Below are positions 9,386-18,354 of a DNA stretch of 64,000 nucleotides, in pieces. Each line of letters starts with the position of its first letter. Position 1 is the first letter of the stretch. The position numbers and the translations under genes were made by a program. Source of the stretch: UBA9655 sp963704475. Lineage in GTDB: Bacteria > Pseudomonadota > Alphaproteobacteria > UBA9655. The DNA lies in the NCBI GenBank assembly GCA_963704475.1, contig OY969900.1, positions 868,001-932,000 on the forward strand, given 5' to 3'. The notes below the pieces were generated by a model. It did no database searches and was not told where the DNA came from. It worked only from the letters and a program-made list of their open reading frames with translations.

Positions 9386-9979
9386 TTACGCTGCCAAATG
9401 TACTGGATGTGCTGATGGCGGCATGTACTTCCATGGCTGACTCTGATGGGCAGGTTTCTTCTTTGATAAGGAGAGAATTCCATGAAAAAGGCCATCGAGT
9501 GAGTGTTGAGGGGTAACCTCCAAAATATAAGGCCACAAGCCTTTCTTTTTTGTTCGAAGATATTCTAAGGGATCTAAGGTAAGGCAAAGAAACCGAACGC
9601 CTTCCTTCTCACCAAAACTAATAAATTCCTCTAAAAGATTTTTATAAAATTCCTGATGGCAGCCAGAATCAGCCATTCCAAGTGATGTAGTTTTGTCATC
9701 AATAAAGAGAGAGAGAGACCCACCCCATACCTCTTCTTTTTGAGGGACAATGGCTGAAATAACGCCTTTTAAATGATCATGAAGAGCCGCAACACTTTTT
9801 TTATAAAGAATAGCACCTCCATATACATCGCAGTTTTCATCTTCTCCTATAATGAAAGGAGAAACATCTCGCTCTTCAGAAGAAAGAGGAAGATTCTGGC
9901 TAAATTGCATCATTCCCATGACTAGATCAATACGTGAGCGATAGTAACAGTGTTCTTTTGGTCCAATAATCTTAAGCAT
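9386..9979 (-). CDS. GNAT-like / autoinducer-synthase-like protein, uncertain
   Basis: 197 residues, single domain, no signal peptide. The layout resembles the LuxI branch of the acyltransferase fold: an Arg-rich first helix (YYRSRIDLVMGMMQF), then a strand with an acidic residue before a Gly (GEDENCDVYGGAIL), then EVWGGSLSLFIDD where LuxI proteins have the catalytic E-x-S-R segment, then an amphipathic helix and a basic loop. The key E-x-S-R residues are not conserved, so AHL synthesis is not supported. It is divergent from a LysR-type regulator across a 390-bp region rich in hairpins, which suggests, but does not show, regulation by that protein. It may instead be a GNAT of unrelated function. 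Confidence 0.45.
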   Translation of the reverse strand: MLKIIGPKEHCYYRSRIDLVMGMMQFSQNLPLSSEERDVSPFIIGEDENCDVYGGAILYKKSVAALHDHLKGVISAIVPQKEEVWGGSLSLFIDDKTTSLGMADSGCHQEFYKNLLEEFISFGEKEGVRFLCLTLDPLEYLRTKKKGLWPYILEVTPQHSLDGLFHGILSLSKKKPAHQSQPWKYMPPSAHPVHLAA

Positions 9980-10114
9980 AATACCCTCTCCCTTCGTTAG
10001 TTAGTGCAACTTTATAAGCTTATTGAGAGGGCTTTATAAAACTAATTGACTTTTAAAAATAAAAGTAATATATTCCAACCAAAGTCCTCATAGGCTTTAT
10101 CTTTTTAAAATGAA

Positions 10115-10215
10115 ATACCTACGAACTTTTTGCGAAGCACTCGTAGGTATCTTTTTAACAACAAATAAAAAACTCTCAAAAGTCAGCAGAGAGGGCGTTC
10201 ACCCCCCTCTCTGCT
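10115..10215 (+). promoter_or_regulatory. two strong hairpins in lysR leader
   Basis: Hairpin one has stem ATACCTACGA/TCGTAGGTAT at 10115-10124 and 10141-10150, followed by CTTTTT, and so looks like an intrinsic terminator on the plus strand. Hairpin two has an 11-bp perfect stem AGCAGAGAGGG/CCCTCTCTGCT at 10185-10195 and 10205-10215. An open frame of 54 codons from the ATG at 10110 to the stop at 10274 spans both but has no Shine-Dalgarno sequence. The region could be a leader/attenuator or a small RNA. Confidence 0.45.
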
Positions 10216-10262
10216 GCACCACAAAACATCACCCAGGGACAACAAAAATTAAAAATCACCAG

Positions 10263-10297
10263 AGCATCCACTAAAAATTCCTGATGCTTTTTTTATG
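10263..10297 (+). terminator. intrinsic terminator upstream of lysR-type gene
   Basis: Stem AGCATC/GATGCT (10263-10268, 10283-10288) is followed by a run of eight Ts. It is on the plus strand 75 bp before the regulator start, so it ends a short transcript of the leader region rather than a known gene. Confidence 0.55.
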
Positions 10298-10372
10298 ATA
10301 ATGATCTAGAATGCATTTGTCAACAAGTTTTTTAAAAATAAAATATCGTAAATATGGATATTTAGGAGGAGC

Positions 10373-11293
10373 ATGAGAATCGAATCCGTTTATACATTTG
10401 TGAAAATCGCTGAAAACAACTGTGATTTCAGTGTACACAAAATGCTTGGAATGCCCCGTGCAACGATGTGGTCTCATATCTCGGATTTAGAAAAAAGCCT
10501 CGGAAGACAACTCATTAATAGAAAAAAACAGGGCTTATCTTTTACAGCAGCTGGAGAAGAATTTATTCCTTATGCACGCCAACTTTATCAAATTTATGAG
10601 GAAAGTTTAACGAGCACAAATCAAACTGAAGATTCTCAAGTAGGAGGAGATCTCATTATTTCTACAACGTTAGGGAATCTCATTGCGTGGTCAATGGAGA
10701 GCATTAAAAAGTTGTACGCTGAACTTCCTCATTTACGCTTGCACATCACTGCATCAGACTTTCTTTCTAAGGAAGAAGAAAATACCGCCGACATCCTCAT
10801 TCGCCCCTTTGGAGATTCTGATAATTTTTTAAAACTTTGGGGTATAGTCTACCATCATGGCTTATTTGCAAGCCAAGAGTATATTGAGAAAATGGGGCTT
10901 CCTCAATCTGCAGAAGATCTTCTATCTCATCGGATTATAGGATTTGGAGAACATAAATTTAGTTATTTTGATGATATCAACTGGCACCTCAAAGGACAAA
11001 ATGGCCTTCCGAAACTCAAACCTTTTTTAACAATAAATTCAACAACAGCCATTTTTGACGCTGCCCGTCATGGCCTAGGAATAGGATCTGTTCCTATTGA
11101 AGCAAGTAAAGTCTATAATTATGAGCTTGTGAGGGTGTTACCTGAAATTATAGGCCCAACTGTCGGAACATACTTTTGTGTCAAAAAAAGTGCAGCAGGC
11201 CGAAAATTAAATACCATCAATGCCTTTGAAGAATATTTTAGAAAATACCTCAAACAACATGATATTGATATTATACCCGTCCCAAAGCCTTAA
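10373..11293 (+). CDS. LysR-family transcriptional regulator
   Basis: 306 residues. The N-terminal winged helix-turn-helix covers residues 1-60, with the usual opening MRIESVYTFVKIAE, the recognition helix around RATMWSHISDLEK and the wing LSFTAAGEEFIPYARQLY. The remainder is the periplasmic-binding-like inducer domain. GAGG lies seven bases before the ATG. It is divergent from the acyltransferase-like gene, the arrangement in which LysR proteins commonly control the neighbour; this is inference. The inducer is unknown. An intrinsic terminator follows the stop codon. Confidence 0.9.
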   Translation: MRIESVYTFVKIAENNCDFSVHKMLGMPRATMWSHISDLEKSLGRQLINRKKQGLSFTAAGEEFIPYARQLYQIYEESLTSTNQTEDSQVGGDLIISTTLGNLIAWSMESIKKLYAELPHLRLHITASDFLSKEEENTADILIRPFGDSDNFLKLWGIVYHHGLFASQEYIEKMGLPQSAEDLLSHRIIGFGEHKFSYFDDINWHLKGQNGLPKLKPFLTINSTTAIFDAARHGLGIGSVPIEASKVYNYELVRVLPEIIGPTVGTYFCVKKSAAGRKLNTINAFEEYFRKYLKQHDIDIIPVPKP

Positions 11294-11314
11294 GTCACGT
11301 ACACTATGTTTACC

Positions 11315-11338
11315 GCGCTACTCAGCGCCTATTTTTTA
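11315..11338 (+). terminator. intrinsic terminator of the LysR-type gene
   Basis: GCGCT-ACTC-AGCGC (11315-11328) is followed by CTATTTTTTA, 22 bases after the regulator stop. It overlaps the 3' end of the convergent eipB-like gene. Confidence 0.65.
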
Positions 11339-12133
11339 TAAAAGCTCAATTCGATCTAAGACTCCACGGACTTTTAGGTCAACATAATCAATAACATATT
11401 GTTTAATAATGCCATTGGGGAGAAGATCTTGGGTTGTTATATAAAGAGGTTCATAATCAGTTTTTTTACGGCCATACACAGCAAATTGTACCGGCAAAAA
11501 GGGTTGATTTGCAAATTGATGGGCTGCCTCACACCCAGGATTTCCAGCAACAACCTTTTTTTCTCCAATAAACGTATTAATCTCTGATGCCCCTTCTTCA
11601 CTGCTCCCATCAAAGACGAGGGATGGAAAAATTTTTCTCCTTTTCTGAGCGGCCGTTAAGAGGGCTCTTAAATGTTGAATGGGGAAAAGCGTCTCGTTCG
11701 GAAGAGTGAGGGTTTTCCCTTTAGGATCTTTATAGGTTACCTCTAGGGAGGCACCCTTTCTTTTGACAACCCCACGAAGATGCTCTTGAATCTCTTCATC
11801 TATCTTTCTACTAGTTTCGAACTTGAAAAGGGAGCCATCTGTAGACTCATAGGTCAGATAAGCCCATTCAACATATTCAACCGACCCATCCTCATAATAA
11901 AGCCGTGTTTTTGAACGTTGTTGAATAGTCCAGCCTCCTGGTACATTCTGAAACTCTAACAACATAACTCCCTGCACGTCCGTCACAGAACTTCGTGGAT
12001 CAGGTTTACCCTCCATTGTTACAGTGTAATAAGCACGATGGGGTTGAAATTCAACAGAAGCCTTAAGATGCTGGTGCGAAGAACATCCAAATATGATAAC
12101 AAAAAATACGAAATGCCGCACAATACCCTCCAT
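11336..12133 (-). CDS. EipB-like periplasmic envelope protein (DUF1849)
   Basis: About 265 residues from the ATG at 12133; the frame extends upstream to 12211, but the leader MEGIVRHFVFFVIIFGCSS is a clear secretion signal at this start and could be a lipobox (IFGC). Family features are visible: HRAYYTVTM opening the beta-spiral, SSVTDVQGVMLLEF, an LPNETLFPIQHLRALLTAA segment, then VFDGSSEEG, and the ending DYVDLKVRGVLDRIELL. EipB of Brucella is a periplasmic beta-spiral protein needed for envelope integrity. It is convergent with the LysR gene and divergent from upp. The family call comes from remembered motifs. Confidence 0.75.
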   Translation of the reverse strand: MEGIVRHFVFFVIIFGCSSHQHLKASVEFQPHRAYYTVTMEGKPDPRSSVTDVQGVMLLEFQNVPGGWTIQQRSKTRLYYEDGSVEYVEWAYLTYESTDGSLFKFETSRKIDEEIQEHLRGVVKRKGASLEVTYKDPKGKTLTLPNETLFPIQHLRALLTAAQKRRKIFPSLVFDGSSEEGASEINTFIGEKKVVAGNPGCEAAHQFANQPFLPVQFAVYGRKKTDYEPLYITTQDLLPNGIIKQYVIDYVDLKVRGVLDRIELL

Positions 12134-12298
12134 TGACGCCAGTTTACGCTGCAAAAAACAAAAAATTATTGAAAGGCCAGCTCTATTTGCACTACTAACA
12201 TACATTAACATAAGGTTTAACGTTAAAGACTCATCTACTCAAGGGATTTCTTATAGATAAATTTGAAAGAGAGTCCACAACCGCAAAGGATAGCACAG

Positions 12299-12952
12299 AT
12301 GCGTATAATCCACCCAGAATTCCCTAATCTTTATATCATTAATCATCCTCTGATTCAGCATAAACTGACTCAAATGCGGAAAAAAACGACACAGAAACAT
12401 GTATTTCGACAGTTACTCCGGGAAATTTCTCTTCTGATGGGGTATGAGGTAACTCGAGATTTTCCTCTTAAAATTGAAGAAATTTCAACGCCACTTGCAA
12501 CAATGAAAGCACCTGTTATTGCGGAAAAAAATCCAGCCATTGTCCCTATCTTAAGAGCTGGCCTTGGTATGGCAGATGGACTTTTAGAGCTGATGCCTGA
12601 AGCAGATGAAGGTCACATTGGAATGTATCGCGATCCCCTGACGAAGCAACCCGTTGAATACTTAGTTAAACTCCCCAGCTCAACGGGACGCATGTTTTTT
12701 CTCGTCGATCCCATGTTAGCAACGGGAAATTCAGCGGTCGCTGCTGTCGACACCCTTTTACGCCATGGCGTTGCACCTTCCAAAATTAAGTTCATGGCTC
12801 TTGTGGCATCTCCTGAAGGGGTGCGGGTTTTTAATAAGAAGTATGCTCATATTCCTCTTTTTGCAGCCGCTTTAGATGAAAGACTGAATGAAAAAGCCTA
12901 TATCCTCCCAGGATTAGGAGATGCAGGCGACCGTCTTTTTGGAACGCTGTAG
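12299..12952 (+). CDS. upp: uracil phosphoribosyltransferase
   Basis: Salvages uracil with PRPP to give UMP. 217 residues from the ATG at 12299, which has AAAGGA eight bases upstream; the longer frame from a TTG at 12263 has no homology. The PRPP loop is VDPMLATGNSAVAAVD near residues 137-152. VPILRAGLGMADG and the C-terminal uracil-binding PGLGDAGDRLFGT are intact. It is alone between eipB and nuoN, with no uraA-type permease beside it. Confidence 0.95.
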   Translation: MRIIHPEFPNLYIINHPLIQHKLTQMRKKTTQKHVFRQLLREISLLMGYEVTRDFPLKIEEISTPLATMKAPVIAEKNPAIVPILRAGLGMADGLLELMPEADEGHIGMYRDPLTKQPVEYLVKLPSSTGRMFFLVDPMLATGNSAVAAVDTLLRHGVAPSKIKFMALVASPEGVRVFNKKYAHIPLFAAALDERLNEKAYILPGLGDAGDRLFGTL

Positions 12953-13023
12953 TTTTTTAGTGAGTCGTCTTCGGACAAGACCTGACGAGATAGGAGGAAT
13001 TACACTACTGCCCTCAGGTCCGA

Positions 13024-13070
13024 TTTAGGCCCTCTCCCATTCGCCTTTCGGCGCATGAAGAGGGCCTAAA
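13024..13070. terminator. long perfect hairpin after upp
   Basis: A 12-bp perfect stem TTTAGGCCCTCT/AGAGGGCCTAAA has a 23-nt GC-rich loop that can itself fold (CGCCTTTCGGCG). It lies 72 bp after upp with no T-run. The remainder of the 435-bp gap (12953-13387) also has a small hairpin AGGGTG/CACCCT at 13287-13305, but no gene that I can support. Confidence 0.5.
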
Positions 13071-13387
13071 CAGAAGTCCATCCAAATTCAGACAAATCTA
13101 CTGAATGAAGCTACCAGGTGTTTTACCTTAATCTCGATAACACAAACCTTCTCCTTCACCACGTGAACATCGTCCTCTATATTGGTTTATATTTTCTTTT
13201 AGGGACATTCCCCTTCGGACATCCTTGTCCTTAAGTCATAGCTTACCAAACAATGATTAACATACCATTAACACCTTCAATGTTTTAGGGTGTCCGGCGC
13301 ACCCTCAGTCGACACAGTTACACAATAGTAGACAATCTCGGATGGTTGCTGTACTAAACCTACACTAGAAGCCAAGGAGGTCCCTCG

Positions 13388-14875
13388 ATGGGCGCGTATT
13401 TGCCTGACTTTAATCTCGTTCTTCCTGAAATATTTCTTGTAGCCATTGCTTTCCTCATCCTCATAGAGGGAGTATTTCGGAAGACCATCGAGCCATCCCA
13501 CCTACATCGATTTGGCCATATGGCTTTTTTTGCCCTGATTATTGCCCTGATTATTTTAAGTCTTATCACTCACCCCACAGAGCAGGTGATTTCGTTTGAA
13601 GGGCAACTTATTCAAGATGATTTTGTCTATTTAGCCAAAATTTTAATTTTGACAGGAACCGCTGCTGTCTTAGGAATCTCTCAACAGGCAATGATGAAAG
13701 AACATCTGTTGTGCTTTGAATATTTCCCTCTCGTTTTGATTGCAACCGTGGGAATGCTTTTGATGGTAGCGGCAAATGATTTTTTGAGCCTTTTTATGGG
13801 CCTTGAAATGCAAGGACTTGCTCTCTACGTTCTTGCAGCATTTGAGCGAAATCAAAAAATTGCATCAGAAGCCGCCCTGAAATATTTTATATTGGGTGCC
13901 ATTGCAACCTGTCTTTATCTCTATGGCGTAAGCCTTATGTATGGCTTTTTCGGGTCATTAAACTTTGAAACCCTTGCAAGGGTTATTCACCTTGAAAGTA
14001 TACAAAGCCTCCCTTTTGGGCTTTTTGTGGGACTGATTTTTATTATTGCCGCCCTTTCTTTTAAAATTTCGGCCGTTCCCTTTCATATGTGGACGCCCGA
14101 TGTGTATCAAGGAAGCCCTACACCCATCACTGCTTTTATTGCTGCAACACCCAAAGTAGCAGCGATGCTCGTTTTCTTACGGCTTATGGTGGCCCCTTTC
14201 ATAACTCTTTATGGGGCATGGCAATCGATGATTGTTTTTCTGTCAATTGCGTCAATGATCTGGGGCGCCTTTGCAGCCTTACGACAAACGAATCTCAAAC
14301 GCCTTTTAGCTTATAGTGCCATCGGACAAATGGGGTACGTATTAATGGGAGTTGCCGCTGGAAATAATGAGGGCGTCCAAAGCGTCTTTCTTTACCTTAC
14401 TCTTTATCTCTTTATGATCGTTGGCACGTTTGGATGCCTTTTGTGTCTGCGCGGAAAAGGAAACTCAGGCGTTCAAGATATTGAGGATTTATCTGGCATT
14501 GCCTCTCTTCATCCACGAATTGCCTTTGCCATGGCTCTTTTTATGTTTTCTTTAGCAGGGATTCCACCGCTTGCTGGTTTTTTTGCAAAAGTGTATGTTT
14601 TTAAGGCAGCGCTTTCTGCAGGCCTTTTTGGATTGGCTATTGTAGGAGCCCTCGCTTCAGTGGTTGCAGCTTATTATTACCTAAAAATTGTTAAGGTAAT
14701 GTATTTCGATGAAATTCCTGATGTGTCCTCTCTCTCTTATGGACACACAGCAACCCTATCCCATGAGGCAGCTATAATTCTTAACGTCTGCGCTCTTGTA
14801 ACCTTGTTTTTCTTTATCTTTCCAAGCCCGTTGCTTACATTGATTCAACAGGCAGCTTTTATTCTTCCCGGATAA
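13388..14875 (+). CDS. nuoN: NADH-quinone oxidoreductase subunit N
   Basis: Antiporter-like proton-pumping membrane subunit of respiratory complex I. 495 residues with about fourteen hydrophobic segments. The hallmark segments are FKISAVPFHMWTPDVYQGSP near 221-240, FSLAGIPPLAGFFAKVYVF near 383-401 and an RLLAYSAIGQMGY helix. AAGGAGG precedes the ATG by seven bases, a strong ribosome site. In most bacteria nuoN closes the nuo operon after nuoM; here upp precedes it and the next gene is an unrelated minus-strand ATPase, so nuoN is a detached single gene. Confidence 0.96.
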   Translation: MGAYLPDFNLVLPEIFLVAIAFLILIEGVFRKTIEPSHLHRFGHMAFFALIIALIILSLITHPTEQVISFEGQLIQDDFVYLAKILILTGTAAVLGISQQAMMKEHLLCFEYFPLVLIATVGMLLMVAANDFLSLFMGLEMQGLALYVLAAFERNQKIASEAALKYFILGAIATCLYLYGVSLMYGFFGSLNFETLARVIHLESIQSLPFGLFVGLIFIIAALSFKISAVPFHMWTPDVYQGSPTPITAFIAATPKVAAMLVFLRLMVAPFITLYGAWQSMIVFLSIASMIWGAFAALRQTNLKRLLAYSAIGQMGYVLMGVAAGNNEGVQSVFLYLTLYLFMIVGTFGCLLCLRGKGNSGVQDIEDLSGIASLHPRIAFAMALFMFSLAGIPPLAGFFAKVYVFKAALSAGLFGLAIVGALASVVAAYYYLKIVKVMYFDEIPDVSSLSYGHTATLSHEAAIILNVCALVTLFFFIFPSPLLTLIQQAAFILPG

Positions 14876-14896
14876 AGAAGAAAGATGTCTATGCCC

Positions 14897-16033
14897 TTAT
14901 GAAGGAAGGAATACACTGAGACGAGCAAGGTAAGGAATAAGGTTTCTCACCTGAACTCCATCCTGGGTATCGTACTCTCGTTTCAAATTGAGAACCAACT
15001 GTACACATTGAGCGTTTCCGATAAATTTTCTGAAAGTGTGGAAGTTTTTTGAAGGGTTCTGCTCAGATATTTTGACCTCAACACATAACGTAGGTTGCCC
15101 ATCAATGAGAACAAAGAAATCCACCTCAGCACCGTCTTTTGTTCTCAAATAATGGAGTGTTCCTTTATGACCGCCTATGTCTTCAAGAAAGTGAATTCTC
15201 TTCAAAAGAGCGCACGCTACAAGGTTTTCAAGACGAGCGCCCTCATCAGGAACACGCGCAATATCGTAGAAATAAAATTTTGGCTCTTTCAAAAGAGAGC
15301 GAGCTATATTGTAATGGTAAGGAGTAACGCGAAAAATAGCATAGATATTTTCCAACATTGTTAACCAATTTTGCACTGACTTCGGATCTGCAGTCAAATC
15401 ACGAGCAAGATTAGAGAAGGATATTGTGCTAGCAACCCGTGGCTTAAGCAAATCAATCAAGAGCTCAATGGATTTAATAGACCGAATAGAATACATATCT
15501 AGAAAATCCTGCCTTAGAATAATATCTAAATGAGACTTCTGCCACCGTTTATAAAAGTTAACGGTTCCTTCTAAGAAAGGCTCAAGAAATCCACTGCACT
15601 GCATAAGACGCCCAAAAATCTCTTCTGGGTTATTTTTCCAATAGGTCACCCCCTCTTCTATATCAAGGGGATGGAGACGATACTGAAAATAGCGTCCTGC
15701 TAGAGAATCTCCTACTTTTCTAAAAGTTTCTAAATTTGCGCTTCCTGTAACAAAAAGACGTGGCTTATTGCCTTCTGTATCAAAAATACCTTTTAACCAC
15801 CTTTTCCATTCAGGCATTTTATGGAGCTCATCAAACAAAACGCATTCTACATCGCGACGCCATTGTTTTTTTAAAATAGCTTGTCGATCTTCGTAAGAAT
15901 CAAAGTTCAAATAGTCATAGCTCTCAAAAAGTTGCTTCGAGAGGGTTGTTTTTCCGCTTTGCCGGGGACCGCTCAATAAGGTTATTTTTTTATCACTATC
16001 TTTTTTAATGAAAGATGAGAGGTATCTATTCAT
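14897..16033 (-). CDS. AAA ATPase with DUF4143 domain (1)
   Basis: About 378 residues. The ATG at 16033 is preferred because GGAG lies upstream; the frame extends to a GTG at 16057. The N-terminal P-loop is LLSGPRQSGKTTLS (near residue 22), the Walker B is VECVLFDELHKMP, and a sensor-like LFVTGSANLETF follows. The C-terminal half is the DUF4143/PD-(D/E)XK-like module with GAEVDFFVL and CVEVKI. Proteins of this type are common, often mobile, and of unknown cellular role. It has about 25 percent visible similarity to the next gene, so they are distant paralogues rather than a duplication. Confidence 0.85.
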   Translation of the reverse strand: MNRYLSSFIKKDSDKKITLLSGPRQSGKTTLSKQLFESYDYLNFDSYEDRQAILKKQWRRDVECVLFDELHKMPEWKRWLKGIFDTEGNKPRLFVTGSANLETFRKVGDSLAGRYFQYRLHPLDIEEGVTYWKNNPEEIFGRLMQCSGFLEPFLEGTVNFYKRWQKSHLDIILRQDFLDMYSIRSIKSIELLIDLLKPRVASTISFSNLARDLTADPKSVQNWLTMLENIYAIFRVTPYHYNIARSLLKEPKFYFYDIARVPDEGARLENLVACALLKRIHFLEDIGGHKGTLHYLRTKDGAEVDFFVLIDGQPTLCVEVKISEQNPSKNFHTFRKFIGNAQCVQLVLNLKREYDTQDGVQVRNLIPYLARLSVFLPS

Positions 16034-16181
16034 AAAGCTAGAATCTCCATAAGACACTATATTCGTCTATTATGGACTGTATTCCTAAAAAGTCAAGACT
16101 TTTCCGGAAATCATTCCGTTTTGGTCGAATCTTGGAGAAAGCAAAGAAATTGCAAAATTACTTGCCAGTTTTCCCCCTTCC

Positions 16182-17408
16182 CTAAATATATCCAATGGGT
16201 ATAGCCGTTATTTTTCTTGAGAGAGGAACAGCTGTTGTCTTCAGGCAAACAACTGCGCCTGGGCCTATAGAATAGTCAAGTTTTTCAAGGGAAGAAAAGT
16301 TTTTTGCGGCATTAAGAGAAGGGCTCGCAGTTTTTTTGAACTCAACAGGATATAATTTCCCATCCTGTTCGATCAAAAGGTCAATTTCTTTTTGGTCTCG
16401 ATCACGATAAAAATAGAAATAAGCGGTTCTCCCATTGTGCCAATAGCTCTTAATAATTTCAGAAAACATATAGGTCTCGAGAATGGCTCCTGACATAGCG
16501 CCAGCTTCAAGGGCTTCCGGCGTTGACCATTGTGTTAGATACGCACAAAGCCCCGTATCAAGAAAGTAAAGTTTGGGCGTTTTAATCAATCGGTTCGTCA
16601 CATTTGTATGATAAGGTTGTAGCATGTAGACTAACCCTGAGGCTTCAAGGATGGATAGCCAAGCTTTAATGGTTTTCATATCAACATCGACATCACGTGC
16701 CATCTCTGCATAATTAATCAATTGACTCGTTCTCGCTGCAGCTGCCCTCAGAAATCTAACGAAAGCCATTTCATCACCAACACGGGTGAGAGCACGTACA
16801 TCACGTTGAATATACGTCTGGATGTAAGAGCTGTAAAAAATATCTCTCGAGACAGTATGATTTAGGGCTACCGTTGGAAAAGAACCGCGCCATATCGTAC
16901 GATATATATCCATTATATTCATAACTTTTGAATGGGGTTGAGCATGCTCTATCCATTCTGTTGTGGGGAGAAAGGGTTGAGAAGTGTCAGCTTGATTGCG
17001 CATTTCTATCTGTGCCAACCCCAACAAATCGAGGATGGCAACACGACCAGCTAATGTTTCAACAATGCCCTGCATAAGATGAAATTTTTGAGAACCTGTT
17101 AACCAGAACTGGCCAGGACGTTTGTCTTGATCAACAATGATTTTTATGGCTCCAAAAAGTTGAGGAGCATATTGTACTTCATCAATAATGACAGGGGACT
17201 GATGTATCTGCAGGAAGAGGGCAGGATCTGTTTGAGCGAGTATTCTTTGATCAAGATCATCGAGCGTCACATAGCGATGTTCCGTGGTAATACAGTTTTT
17301 TAGCAAAGTAGTTTTTCCAACCTGGCGTGGACCTGTGAGCAAAAGAACTGGAAAAGTTGTAGAAACTTGCTTGATAGTCGCAGCCAATGTTCGTTTCTTA
17401 AACGTCAT
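16182..17408 (-). CDS. AAA ATPase with DUF4143 domain (2)
   Basis: 408 residues. The P-loop is LLTGPRQVGKTTLLKN near residue 22, Walker B is SPVIIDEVQYAP near 72-83 and the sensor is FWLTGSQKFHLMQ. The C-terminal DUF4143 and nuclease-like core has QKEIDLLIEQ followed by YPVEFKK, which keeps the D...E-x-K spacing of the PD-(D/E)XK fold. Both DUF4143 genes lie between nuoN and sucD, where no such gene is expected, suggesting acquisition by transfer. Role unknown. Confidence 0.87.
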   Translation of the reverse strand: MTFKKRTLAATIKQVSTTFPVLLLTGPRQVGKTTLLKNCITTEHRYVTLDDLDQRILAQTDPALFLQIHQSPVIIDEVQYAPQLFGAIKIIVDQDKRPGQFWLTGSQKFHLMQGIVETLAGRVAILDLLGLAQIEMRNQADTSQPFLPTTEWIEHAQPHSKVMNIMDIYRTIWRGSFPTVALNHTVSRDIFYSSYIQTYIQRDVRALTRVGDEMAFVRFLRAAAARTSQLINYAEMARDVDVDMKTIKAWLSILEASGLVYMLQPYHTNVTNRLIKTPKLYFLDTGLCAYLTQWSTPEALEAGAMSGAILETYMFSEIIKSYWHNGRTAYFYFYRDRDQKEIDLLIEQDGKLYPVEFKKTASPSLNAAKNFSSLEKLDYSIGPGAVVCLKTTAVPLSRKITAIPIGYI

Positions 17409-17484
17409 TTATGTATCTCGGCAAAAATGGTAGTGCATTCCATAATAGCCGAAAAAATTATCATAGGAAAGACAAAAGAGAAAA

Positions 17485-18354
17485 TTACAAAATACCCGCC
17501 AAGGTTTCTCCAATACAGGCAGGAGACTCGGTCACTGTAACGCCCGCACTTCGTAAGGCTTCGATTTTATCTTGGGCTCCTCCATGGGATCCAGAGATCA
17601 CAGCACCTGCATGGCCCATTTTGCGCCCTGGCGGGGCAGTCAGTCCTGCGATAAACGCAACGACCGGTTTTTGATTTTTGCAGGACTTTAAAAAGGCCGC
17701 CGCTTCTTCTTCTGCACTTCCACCAATCTCACCAATAAGAACGATGGCATCGGTTTGAGGATCTTGATGAAAACGCATCAGACAATCGACAAAATTAAGC
17801 CCTTGAATAGGATCTCCTCCAATCCCAATACAGGTTGATTGCCCTAATCCCACCGCTGTGACTTGAGCAACGGCCTCGTAGGTAAGAGTTCCAGAACGTG
17901 AGATAACGCCCACACGACCGGGGGTATGAATATACCCCGGCATAATACCAATTTTACATTCCCCTGGTGTAATAATACCAGGACAGTTGGGGCCGATAAG
18001 ATGGGTTGAAGATCCGACAAGGGCACGCTTGACAGTCATCATATCCAAGACGGGAATGCCTTCCGTAATACACACAACAAGAGAAACCTTCGCATCAATA
18101 GCTTCTAGAATCGCGTCAAGCGCATAGGGTGCCGGTACATAAATAACAGAAGCGTTAGCCCCTGTTTTTTGAACAGCCTCGAGAACCGTATTAAAGACAG
18201 GAAGACCCAGATGGTCAGTGCCCCCTTTGCCAGGTGTCACACCCCCCACCATTTTTGTGCCATACGCAATCGCTTGCTCTGAATGGAATGTTCCTTGAGC
18301 GCCTGTAAATCCTTGGCAAATCACTTTTGTTGCGGCATTAACGAGAATAGACAT
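17485..18354 (-). CDS. sucD: succinyl-CoA synthetase alpha subunit
   Basis: With SucC it makes ATP or GTP from succinyl-CoA in the TCA cycle. 289 residues. The CoA-binding Rossmann part is MSILVNAATKVICQGFTGAQ, the phosphorylated-histidine loop is GHAGAVISGSHGGA near residues 244-257 and GPNCPGIITPGE is intact. Its ATG shares one base with the sucC stop (TGATG), indicating translational coupling. The 2-oxoglutarate dehydrogenase and mdh genes that often join it are absent here. Confidence 0.97.
   Translation of the reverse strand: MSILVNAATKVICQGFTGAQGTFHSEQAIAYGTKMVGGVTPGKGGTDHLGLPVFNTVLEAVQKTGANASVIYVPAPYALDAILEAIDAKVSLVVCITEGIPVLDMMTVKRALVGSSTHLIGPNCPGIITPGECKIGIMPGYIHTPGRVGVISRSGTLTYEAVAQVTAVGLGQSTCIGIGGDPIQGLNFVDCLMRFHQDPQTDAIVLIGEIGGSAEEEAAAFLKSCKNQKPVVAFIAGLTAPPGRKMGHAGAVISGSHGGAQDKIEALRSAGVTVTESPACIGETLAGIL

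Noticed and set aside
13287..13305. Riboswitch ahead of nuoN
   Set aside because: Only a small hairpin is visible; no conserved aptamer sequence that I know fits.
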